DNA from: DATBFX01 sp036558305
GTDB taxonomy: Bacteria; Chloroflexota; Chloroflexia; Thermomicrobiales; UBA6265
Direction of reading: 5' to 3'
Assembly: GCA_036558305.1 (NCBI GenBank)
Contig: DATBFX010000623.1
Span: 1-13,044, forward strand
Length of the DNA stretch: 13,044 nucleotides
This document shows positions 1 through 6,209 of this stretch, in pieces. Made by a program: the position numbers and the translations under genes. Below the pieces are notes generated by a model. The model saw nothing but the letters and a program-made list of their open reading frames with translations. It was not told the origin of the DNA and made no database searches. How positions within the stretch are numbered: position 1 is the first letter of the stretch; the number at the start of each line of letters is the position of its first letter.

Positions 1-786
1 GTGGGGGACCCGATCGCCGGGCAGAGCGCGCCGCGACCGCTCAAAGACGCCCTGGTCGGCACCTGGCTCGGTCACCCGCTCCACCCGGCGATGGTCCAAC
101 TGCCGCTCGGCTTCTGGACGTCGTCGCTGGCCCTCGACGTCGCCGGTCAGGAGCAAGCGGCCGATCTCACGCTGGCCCTCGGACTCGCCAGCGCCACCGG
201 TGCCGCCCTCACCGGCGTCGCCCAGTGGCAGGACGCCACCAACGACGAGGCGCCGCGCCGGCTCGGCGCTCTCCATGCCTCGCTCAACGTCGTCGCCACC
301 GCGCTCTACGGGGCGTCCCTCCTCCAGCGGCGGCGGGGCAGTCGCGCGGCGGGTGTCGCGCTGGCGACCGCCGGGTTTGCGGTGGCGAACGTCTCGGCCT
401 GGCTCGGCGGCGATCTCGCCTACGACCTCGGCCTCGGCGTCGATCACACGGCCTTCGAGCAGGCGCCAACCGATTGGGTCGCCGTCCTGGACGAAGCCTC
501 TTTGCAGGAGGGAACGCCAAAACGGGTGCGGGCCAAAGGCTACGCGGTGATGCTGCTCAAGCGTGGCGACGACATCGAGGCGGTCGCCGCCACCTGCCCG
601 CACCTCGGAGGTCCGCTCGACAAGGGCGAGATCGAGGACGACACCGTCACCTGCCCCTGGCACGGGTCGGTCTTTTGCCTGAACGACGGGTCGCTCCTGC
701 ACGGACCGGCCACGGCGCCGGTCACCGCCTTCGAGGTCAAAGTCGAGGAGGGCAAGATCGCCGTCCGCGCTAGACCGGTCGCGTAG
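1..786 (+). CDS. DUF2231 membrane protein fused to a Rieske [2Fe-2S] domain
   Basis: The 261-residue frame begins with GTG at the window edge, so a start further upstream cannot be excluded; however the family's usual opening (GHPLHPAMVQLPLGFW, residues 24-39) lies close to this GTG. Residues about 18-145 form a DUF2231-type membrane domain with hydrophobic segments near 31-49, 55-75, 90-107 and 116-137. Residues about 155-260 form a Rieske domain: C199-P-H201, then C218-P-W-H221, the four ligands of a [2Fe-2S] cluster, with a further cysteine at 226. The Rieske part resembles the small ferredoxin-like type (as in nitrite reductase NirD or dioxygenase ferredoxins) more than the cytochrome bc1 type. 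The likely role is membrane-tethered electron transfer; partner and substrate are unknown. No catalytic partner is visible beside it, and a terminator-like hairpin follows the stop, suggesting it ends its transcription unit. Confidence 0.85.
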   Translation: MGDPIAGQSAPRPLKDALVGTWLGHPLHPAMVQLPLGFWTSSLALDVAGQEQAADLTLALGLASATGAALTGVAQWQDATNDEAPRRLGALHASLNVVATALYGASLLQRRRGSRAAGVALATAGFAVANVSAWLGGDLAYDLGLGVDHTAFEQAPTDWVAVLDEASLQEGTPKRVRAKGYAVMLLKRGDDIEAVAATCPHLGGPLDKGEIEDDTVTCPWHGSVFCLNDGSLLHGPATAPVTAFEVKVEEGKIAVRARPVA

Positions 787-795
787 GATCGACGA

Positions 796-847
796 AGCCG
801 GAGGGCGCGGGGACGGGGAGCGGGCCGGGCGGCGCTCCCCTCCGGTT
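796..847 (+). terminator. Candidate terminator of the Rieske gene
   Basis: Ten bases after the Rieske stop, CCGGAGGG (798-805) pairs with CCCTCCGG (838-845), with an inner stem GAGCG (818-822) / CGCTC (833-837). The following bases are only moderately T-rich (TTGGTCTTGGCTTT), so this is a GC-rich hairpin at the right place rather than a textbook intrinsic terminator. Confidence 0.4.
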
Positions 848-1018
848 GGTCTTGGCTTTCGGATGACCGGTTCGATCGAATCGACGTCTGTTCGGTTGGG
901 TTGGTGCGTTTCCGTCGTCGCGACCGATGTCGCCCGGCCCGGTCGCGTGCCGAACGCCGTGCAGCAACCGTGCCACGAGTCGTCGTGGCGCCACGGCACG
1001 ACTGAAGGACCGCGCGAT
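848..1018. other. Noncoding stretch upstream of metE
   Basis: No credible coding frame. It holds a 10-bp palindrome TTCGATCGAA (871-880), a 12-bp palindrome CGTGGCGCCACG (984-995), and nested pairing CGTGCC (969-974) / GGCACG (995-1000). I looked for B12, SAM-I and T-box signatures on this strand and saw none. Confidence 0.5.
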
Positions 1019-1019
1019 C

Positions 1020-1051
1020 TTGACTAAATTGATCAAGAACCGATATATAAT
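1020..1051 (+). promoter_or_regulatory. metE promoter with palindrome over the -35
   Basis: TTGACT (1020-1025) is followed by TATATA (1044-1049, spacer 18) or TATAAT (1046-1051, spacer 20), in an AT-rich patch that stands out from the GC-rich surroundings. The -35 lies within a 19-bp imperfect palindrome (1019-1037; arms CTTGA and TCAAG, with TTGATCAA inside at 1029-1036), a plausible repressor or activator site. Initiation near 1057 would give a leader of roughly 60 nt, too short for a B12 or SAM-I riboswitch. The metE ribosome binding site GGAGGAGG (1104-1111) sits 8 nt before the ATG. Confidence 0.6.
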
Positions 1052-1119
1052 CAGGGAGCCGCGGCAACGGCGTCCGGTGGGGCGTCCATCATAGCAGCGG
1101 CGCGGAGGAGGCATCCACC

Positions 1120-3423
1120 ATGGCGATCGCGACCATCCCCGGCTACCCACGGATCGGCGCCAACCGCGAGCTGAAGTGGGCACTCGAAGGCTACTGGGCC
1201 GGCAAACGGACCGCGGCCGATCTGGATCAGACCGCCCGCGAGGTGCGCCGGGCCAACTGGCAAACCCAGGTCGCGGCCGGTCTCGACCTGGTCCCGGTCA
1301 ACGACTTCTCCCTCTACGACCACGTCCTCGACACCGCCGCCCTCGCCGGCGCCGTTCCCTACCGCTACGGTTGGAGCGGCGATGCGGTCGATCTCGACAC
1401 CCTCTTTGCGATGGCGCGCGGTCGCACCGGGGCGCGGCCGGCGCGGGCGCTGGAGATGACCAAGTGGTTCGACACGAACTACCACTACCTCGTCCCCGAG
1501 TTCGTACCCGGGCAACGCTTCCGCCTCGCCTCCGCCAAACCGTTCGCCGAACTCGCCGAAGCCCGCGTCGCCGGTGTCCCCGCCAAACCGGTCCTCCTCG
1601 GCCCGCTCACGTTCCTCCTGCTCAGCAAGGGATCGGCGGACGGCGTCGAACCGCTCTCGCTCCTCGACTCGTTGCTGCCCGTCTACGCCGAGGTCATAAG
1701 TCGTCTGGCCGAAGCGGGCGCCGAGTGGATCCAACTCGACGAACCCGCCCTCGTTCTCGACCGTACACCCGCAGCGCTCGCCGCCGTCGCGCGCGCCTAC
1801 GCCGCGCTGGCCGCAGCCAAAGGCGCGGCCAGACTCCTCGTCCAGACCGCCTACGGGCACGTCGGCGATGCCTACCAGACGCTGATCGACCTCCCGATCG
1901 ACGGGATCGGTCTCGATTTCGTGCGCGGTCCCGAAAACCTCGACCTGATCGCGCGCCACGGTTTCCCCGCGGACAAATGGCTGGCGGCCGGCGTCGTCGA
2001 CGGCCGCAACGTCTGGGTCAACGACCTGACCGCCTCGCTCGACCTCCTCGACCGCATCCAGACCCACGTCCCGAGCGAGCGGTTGATGGTCTCCGCCTCC
2101 TGCTCGCTCCTCCACGTGCCCCACAGCGTCGCCGCCGAAACCGATTTGGACCCGACCGTCCGCTCCTGGCTCGCCTTTGCCGAGCAAAAACTCGGGGAGA
2201 TCGTCGCCCTCACTCGCGCCGTCAACGGGGGACGCTCGGCAATCGCCGAACTTCTGGCGGCGAACGTACGCGTGCTGGCGGAGCGGCGGCAATCGCCGTT
2301 GCGCCACAACCCGACCGTCCAGGATCGCCTGGCCCATCTTTCGGAGGTCGATCACGAGCGTCCGAGTGCCTACACCGCGCGGGCAGCGGAGCAGCAGCGG
2401 CGGTTGCAGTTGCCGTTGCTGCCGACGACGACGATCGGCTCCTTCCCGCAAACGGGCGAGTTGCGGGCGGCGCGGCGTCGCTTCGAATCCGCCGAGATCG
2501 ACGCGGCGGCCTACGATCGCTTCCTCGAAGACCAGATCCGCGATGTCATCCGCTGGCAGGAGGGACTCGGTCTCGACGTCCTCGTCCACGGCGAACCCGA
2601 GCGCAACGACATGGTCCAGTACTTCGGCGAGCAGTTGGAAGGATTTGCCTTCACCCACCACGGCTGGGTTCAGAGCTACGGCTCCCGCTGCGTTCGCCCA
2701 CCGATCGTCTACGGCGACGTCCGCCGCCCAGGTCCGATGACCGTCCGCTGGGCCGCCTTCGCCCAGAGTTTGACAGAGCGCCCCGTCAAGGGGATGCTGA
2801 CCGGACCGGTCACCATCCTCAACTGGTCGTTCGTCCGCGACGACCAACCGCGGGCGGAAACCTGCCGCCAGATCGCGCTCGCCATCCGCGACGAGGTCGC
2901 CGACCTGGATGCGGCCGGCATCGCCGCCATCCAGATCGACGAACCGGCCCTGCGCGAAGGTTTACCGCTCCGCCGCGCCGACTGGGACGCCTATCTCGCC
3001 TGGGCGACCGCCGCCTTCCGCCTGGCGGCCGCCGTCGCCCGCGACGAGACGCAGATCCACACCCACATGTGCTACAGCGAGTTCGGCGACATCATCGATG
3101 CCATCGCCGCCCTCGACGCCGACGTCATCTCGATCGAAAACGCCCGCTCCGACAACGAACTGCTCCGCGTCTTCCGCCATCACGGCTACGACAAAGGCAT
3201 CGGCCCCGGCGTCTACGACATCCACTCCCCCCGCGTCCCCTCGAAAGAGGAGATCGTCGCCAACCTCCGCGCCACCCTCGAAGTCCTCGACCCCACCCAG
3301 GTCTGGGTCAATCCGGACTGCGGTCTGAAGACGCGCCGCTGGGAAGAGGTGCGCCCGGCCCTGGAGAACATGGTCGAGGCGGCGCGGGAAGTGCGGGAAG
3401 CGGTGATTCCGGCGGGGCGCTGA
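1120..3423 (+). CDS. metE: Cobalamin-independent methionine synthase
   Basis: Transfers the methyl group of 5-methyltetrahydropteroyltri-L-glutamate to homocysteine, the last step of methionine synthesis, in the cytosol and without B12. The 767 residues match the usual full length of about 750-770. The N-terminal half opens with the typical PGYPRIGANRELKWALEGYW (7-26). The catalytic C-terminal half starts near 433 (TTTIGSFPQTGELR) and carries the zinc ligands H649 and C651 (in HTHMC), E673 (in ISIENARSD) and C734 (in NPDCGLKTR), corresponding to E. coli H641, C643, E665 and C726 at a constant offset of +8. The ATG is set by the strong GGAGGAGG site 8 nt upstream. It stands alone behind its own promoter. 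No transmembrane or extra domains are seen, and nothing suggests loss of function. Confidence 0.97.
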   Translation: MAIATIPGYPRIGANRELKWALEGYWAGKRTAADLDQTAREVRRANWQTQVAAGLDLVPVNDFSLYDHVLDTAALAGAVPYRYGWSGDAVDLDTLFAMARGRTGARPARALEMTKWFDTNYHYLVPEFVPGQRFRLASAKPFAELAEARVAGVPAKPVLLGPLTFLLLSKGSADGVEPLSLLDSLLPVYAEVISRLAEAGAEWIQLDEPALVLDRTPAALAAVARAYAALAAAKGAARLLVQTAYGHVGDAYQTLIDLPIDGIGLDFVRGPENLDLIARHGFPADKWLAAGVVDGRNVWVNDLTASLDLLDRIQTHVPSERLMVSASCSLLHVPHSVAAETDLDPTVRSWLAFAEQKLGEIVALTRAVNGGRSAIAELLAANVRVLAERRQSPLRHNPTVQDRLAHLSEVDHERPSAYTARAAEQQRRLQLPLLPTTTIGSFPQTGELRAARRRFESAEIDAAAYDRFLEDQIRDVIRWQEGLGLDVLVHGEPERNDMVQYFGEQLEGFAFTHHGWVQSYGSRCVRPPIVYGDVRRPGPMTVRWAAFAQSLTERPVKGMLTGPVTILNWSFVRDDQPRAETCRQIALAIRDEVADLDAAGIAAIQIDEPALREGLPLRRADWDAYLAWATAAFRLAAAVARDETQIHTHMCYSEFGDIIDAIAALDADVISIENARSDNELLRVFRHHGYDKGIGPGVYDIHSPRVPSKEEIVANLRATLEVLDPTQVWVNPDCGLKTRRWEEVRPALENMVEAAREVREAVIPAGR

Positions 3424-3480
3424 GCGCCATCGCGATATGAATCGGTTCGCATTCGGCGAATCATGCCCCCTGCTTCCCTC

Positions 3481-3531
3481 TGACGTCGGTTCCTGGCGCG
3501 TAGTAAAATCGCGTGCCAGGAACCGACGTCA
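3481..3531. repeat. Long perfect hairpin between metE and the small operon
   Basis: The 17-bp arms 3481-3497 and 3515-3531 are perfectly complementary (outer end TGACGTC / GACGTCA), with a further 3-bp inner stem (3498-3500 / 3510-3512) and a loop TAGTAAAAT (3501-3509). No T-run follows on either strand close enough for a standard terminator. The right arm ends one base before the ribosome binding region of the next gene. The loop holds TAAAAT (3504-3509), a good -10 element, with CTGACG (3480-3485) 18 bp upstream as a weak -35, so it could be a promoter/operator rather than an RNA hairpin. Confidence 0.75.
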
Positions 3532-3546
3532 AAGAAGGAATTCGGC

Positions 3547-3882
3547 ATGTCCGCGAGGAAGCCGCACACGACGGTCGCCCGGCCCATCCCCAGCGAGGTG
3601 CTCTCGATCGACGAAATCATGAGTCGCTACCCCGGCGAGTGGATCATGATGCGCGTCACCGAGCACGATGAGGGATGGCCAGTTGGTGGCTACGTGACCG
3701 TTCACGCCGGCTCGCAAAATGCCATGCTCGACGAGATGGAGCGCCAATCGGACCCACCGGACCTCGCTAAACTCCCGCGCTATTCCTTCCTCGCCGAACC
3801 CGACCTGTACATCGATGACCCGGCCGAACTCCATCGGCTGATCAGAGAGGAGATCGAAGCGGATCGAGCGGACTGTGTCTGA
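3547..3882 (+). CDS. Small protein of unknown function, first gene of a three-gene operon
   Basis: 111 residues; ATG preceded by AAGGAA (3535-3540) at 6 nt spacing. I do not recognise a named family with certainty. The visible core is LSIDEIMSRYPGEWIMMRV (residues 19-37), which resembles short uncharacterised proteins with a DEI-x-RYPGEW signature that are often encoded beside retropepsin-like proteins. The C-terminal end is acidic and probably helical (DPAELHRLIREEIEADRAD). No signal peptide, membrane segment, cysteine pair or DNA-binding motif is seen. Its end overlaps the start of the next gene by 8 bases, so the two are very likely co-translated. Composition is less GC-skewed than in metE or nrdA, in keeping with an accessory gene. 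A toxin-antitoxin-like or protein-modification role is possible but unsupported. Confidence 0.75.
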   Translation: MSARKPHTTVARPIPSEVLSIDEIMSRYPGEWIMMRVTEHDEGWPVGGYVTVHAGSQNAMLDEMERQSDPPDLAKLPRYSFLAEPDLYIDDPAELHRLIREEIEADRADCV

Positions 3883-4321
3883 ATCGGGCAGCGAGTTCTC
3901 GTTTCGGCTGCGTGTTCGTCGTGACCGCGTTCACGCCAAGCTGTGGCTGGTCGTGCCAGTGCGCATCGCCGGGTCCGAAGACCTGATGATGGTGGCCAAT
4001 TCGATCGCGAGCCGGTCGGTCCTGACACCCCCCGCGTTCAGCAAACTTCGAAAGGCGGGCTTGACCGGAGCCGACATCCTCGACTTCCCGACCGGCCGTG
4101 TGTCGTGCGTGCTGAAGGACATGCGTATCGCCGATCACGCCGTACCGGACTTGTTGGTGCGCGTGCGCGACGTGGACGAGTTCCTCATCGCGGACGACGA
4201 ATACGTGGTGGATGGCTACTTCGGTCTGGACTACCTCCTTGGCGCGTTCTCCTCGTTTGCCATCGAGTCGGCGACACTTCGCGTTACGCTCGGGCTCAAG
4301 CCGCCGCCTGGCGAGACGTGA
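3875..4321 (+). CDS. Retropepsin-like protein lacking the catalytic DTG motif
   Basis: 148 residues from GTG at 3875, which overlaps the preceding stop. The layout follows small bacterial aspartyl-protease (retropepsin-like) proteins: an N-terminal beta region, a segment ANSIASRSVLTPPAFSKL (about 47-64) placed where relatives carry a DTGAS-R-[ST]-V-[IL]-P motif, and a C-terminal DGYFGLDYL (about 113-121) resembling the family's GLLG[LM]DFL flap/psi-loop segment. The residues expected to be Asp-Thr-Gly are Asn-Ser-Ile here, so if the alignment is right the protein keeps the fold but not the protease chemistry. No signal peptide or membrane segment. The stop overlaps the next gene's GTG, indicating translational coupling. 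Family assignment is by eye from the two motifs; the reading frame itself is well supported by the coupled overlaps. Confidence 0.6.
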   Translation: MSESGSEFSFRLRVRRDRVHAKLWLVVPVRIAGSEDLMMVANSIASRSVLTPPAFSKLRKAGLTGADILDFPTGRVSCVLKDMRIADHAVPDLLVRVRDVDEFLIADDEYVVDGYFGLDYLLGAFSSFAIESATLRVTLGLKPPPGET

Positions 4322-4881
4322 CGCGGGTCCCCGTGCTCGTCCTCGTCAGCGGCGCTCCCGGTAGCGGCAAGACGACATTGGCACACCTGCTGTCTCAGGA
4401 ACTGGGTCTGCCACTCTTTTCGCGAGACCGGCTGAAAGAGACCTTGCTGGACGAACTGGGCGCCTCCGACCGCGCTGCCTCGCGGAAGATCGGCCGCGCC
4501 TCGTACGCCTTGCTCTTCCAGATCGCAGGTAGCTTGCTGGACGCGTCGGTCGGCGTCATCGTCGAGTGCAACTTTCGGCGTGGGCTTTCGGAGCCCGATC
4601 TCCTGCCCCTGGTGATGCGCGTACCGACGGTCTTGCTCCATTGTCGGACCGATCCCGACGAGACCGTTCGCCGATACCTCCGGCGGGCGGCGAATCGGGA
4701 GCGGCATGCCGGGCATTTCGACGAGGAGGCGGTTGCCGATCTGGTGCGCGATCTGGAAGCTGGGAACTACGAACCCCTCGACCTCGGAGTTCCCACGCTC
4801 GTGATCGATACCACGGATGGATATTCGCCCGACCCGCGGCAGATCGGGCGATTCGTCTCATCGTTGGGTCAGCGTGGGTAG
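4318..4881 (+). CDS. P-loop kinase of the AAA_33 / zeta-toxin-like type
   Basis: 187 residues from GTG at 4318, overlapping the previous stop in a GTGA arrangement; an in-frame GTG at 4333 is an alternative start. Walker A is GAPGSGKTT (residues 12-20), directly after a hydrophobic first strand, with SRDRLKETLLDELG next, as in small nucleotide/metabolite kinases. A hydrophobic strand ending in VIVECNF (about 80-86) fits the acceptor-site strand. The lid region holds R-x2-R-x2-H (RRYLRRAANRERHAGHF, about 120-136), typical of these kinases. The substrate cannot be read from sequence; relatives include gluconate, shikimate, aminoglycoside and UDP-sugar (zeta) kinases. It is the last gene of a tightly coupled trio and ends only 14 bp from the convergent nrdB stop, with no visible terminator between. 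Confidence 0.8.
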   Translation: MTRVPVLVLVSGAPGSGKTTLAHLLSQELGLPLFSRDRLKETLLDELGASDRAASRKIGRASYALLFQIAGSLLDASVGVIVECNFRRGLSEPDLLPLVMRVPTVLLHCRTDPDETVRRYLRRAANRERHAGHFDEEAVADLVRDLEAGNYEPLDLGVPTLVIDTTDGYSPDPRQIGRFVSSLGQRG

Positions 4882-4895
4882 ATCAGGTCTCAGGG

Positions 4896-5954
4896 CTACT
4901 CCCAGACCAGCGACGCCCCGCTCCGGTACTCCGTCACCCGGCTCTCGAAGAAGTTCTTCTCCTTGCCGAGGTCGATCGTCTCGCTCATCCAGGGGAAGGG
5001 GTTGCGGGCGCGGTACTGGCGCGCCAGCCCGATCCGTTCCAGGCGGCGGTCGGCGACGAAATGGACGTAGTCGCGGAAGAGGTCGGCGTTCAGACCGAGG
5101 ACGCCGCGCGGCAGGCAGTCGCGGGCGTAGGCGATCTCCAATTCGACGGCGTCGCGGATGCGCGCGGTCAACCGCTCGCGGAAATCGAGGGTCCAGAGAT
5201 CGGGGTTCTCGGCGACGATGCCGTTGATCAGGTCGATGCCGAAGTTGAGGTGGACCGTCTCGTCGCGCAGGATGTACTGGAACTGCTCGCCGATCCCTTT
5301 CAGCCGGTTCTGGCGGTGGAAGGAGAGGATCATCGCGAACCCGGCGTAGAAGAAGATCCCCTCCATGATCACGTAGTAGCCGACCAGGTTCTCGACGAAG
5401 CGTTGCGCCCCCTCCGGGGTTTCGGTCGTGAAGTCGGGGCGGACCAACTCCGCCGTTAGCGCCATCTCGAACTCGTCCTTGGCGGCGACGGCCGGCACCT
5501 CCCGGTAGGTGTTGAAGATCTGCCCCTCGTCCAACCCGAGACTCTCGACGATGTAGTGGAAGGCGTGGGTGTGGATCGCCTCCTCGAACGCCTGCCGCAG
5601 CAGGTACTGCCGGCACTCGGCATTCGTCACGTGCCGGAAAATCGCCAGCGTCAGGTTGTTGGCGACCAGACTCTCGGCCGTGGCAAAGAACCCGAGATTC
5701 CGCAAGACGACCCGCCGCTCGTCCTCGGTCAGTCGATCGCTTTTCCAGAGGGCGATGTCGCCGGCCATCGGCACCTCGGTCGGCATCCAGTGGTTGGCGC
5801 ACCCGTTGAGGTAGTGCTCCCAGGCCCACCCGTACTTGAGCGGCATCAGTTGGTTGACGTCGACCGTTTCGCAGTTGATCAACCGCTTCTCGTCGGCGCG
5901 AATGCGGGCCGGGCCGGTATGGTCGTACGTCGCAGCGATGGGCATGACGTTCAT
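4896..5954 (-). CDS. nrdB: Ribonucleotide reductase class Ic-type radical subunit (R2)
   Basis: Generates the oxidising equivalent used by NrdA to reduce ribonucleotides. 352 residues from ATG at 5954, chosen because AAAGGA lies 7 nt upstream and because conserved sequence begins here; a longer frame to 6152 runs through repeats and is not coding. Metal ligands are E94, E125, H128, E198, E232 and H235 (in TAESLVANN, EEAIHTH, IMEGIFFY and DETVHLNFG). Each sits exactly five residues after its Chlamydia trachomatis R2 counterpart (E89, E120, H123, E193, E227, H230). The position of the radical tyrosine is Phe132 (EAIHTHAF), as in Chlamydia F127, and the first ligand is Glu rather than Asp. These are the marks of class Ic, which uses a Mn(IV)/Fe(III) cofactor. 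W56, Y227 and C-terminal Y343 match the radical-transfer residues W51, Y222 and Y338. It lies downstream of nrdA on the same strand, separated by 255 bp of palindromic repeats. Confidence 0.95.
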   Translation of the reverse strand: MNVMPIAATYDHTGPARIRADEKRLINCETVDVNQLMPLKYGWAWEHYLNGCANHWMPTEVPMAGDIALWKSDRLTEDERRVVLRNLGFFATAESLVANNLTLAIFRHVTNAECRQYLLRQAFEEAIHTHAFHYIVESLGLDEGQIFNTYREVPAVAAKDEFEMALTAELVRPDFTTETPEGAQRFVENLVGYYVIMEGIFFYAGFAMILSFHRQNRLKGIGEQFQYILRDETVHLNFGIDLINGIVAENPDLWTLDFRERLTARIRDAVELEIAYARDCLPRGVLGLNADLFRDYVHFVADRRLERIGLARQYRARNPFPWMSETIDLGKEKNFFESRVTEYRSGASLVWE

Positions 5955-6000
5955 GAATGGGTCCTTTCCGATCGATTCGATCGAACGAGGGGCATAAGCG

Positions 6001-6026
6001 GGGTAGCGGAGGGCCCTGTGCCCTCC
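6001..6026 (+). repeat. REP-like palindrome with GTAG head (copy A)
   Basis: GTAGCGG (6003-6009) leads into a hairpin GGAGGGC - CCTGT - GCCCTCC (6008-6026). The 19-bp core is identical to copies B (6082-6100) and C (6161-6179, inverted) in the same intergenic region. A GTAG tetranucleotide 5' of a GC-rich palindrome is the hallmark of REP elements mobilised by RAYT transposases. Confidence 0.75.
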
Positions 6027-6074
6027 CGTTTCGCTGGGGCGTCGCCTGTTTGAGGAACCGTGCTCGCGAGTGCG

Positions 6075-6186
6075 GTGTAGGGGAGGGCCCTGTGCCCTCC
6101 AGAGCCCTCCAGAGCTGACACGCGCGCCGGTTCCCTCGGGATTTGGTGCCAATGGGGCCGGGAGGGCACAGGGCCCTCCCCTACAC
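6075..6186. repeat. Inverted pair of REP-like palindromes (BIME-type), copies B and C
   Basis: Positions 6075-6100 and 6161-6186 form a perfect 26-bp inverted repeat (outer end GTGTAGGGGAGGG) around a 60-bp spacer. Each arm can also fold alone into the hairpin GGAGGGC-CCTGT-GCCCTCC. A 10-bp tandem duplication CCCTCCAGAG lies at 6095-6104 / 6105-6114. The pair sits between nrdA (ends 6210) and nrdB (starts 5954), where in an nrdAB transcript it would form either one long stem or two small ones and might affect the NrdA:NrdB ratio or mRNA stability. No transposase is seen in the window. Confidence 0.8.
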
Positions 6187-6209
6187 GCGAGACGGTGGCG
6201 CGCCGGCCG

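Noticed and set aside
1051..2847. 598-codon open frame on the - strand opposite metE
   Set aside because: Antisense shadow with low-complexity composition; metE is full length with all zinc ligands.
4882..4895. Terminator between the kinase gene and nrdB
   Set aside because: The gap of 14 bp holds no hairpin or T-run.
5955..6152. N-terminal extension of nrdB to 6152
   Set aside because: It would be translated from the inverted repeats; ATG 5954 has AAAGGA at 7 nt and starts the conserved protein.
5955..6209. CRISPR array (three copies of a short palindromic repeat)
   Set aside because: Copies differ in orientation and spacing (about 55 and 60 bp), only three exist, and no cas gene is near; REP/BIME fits better.
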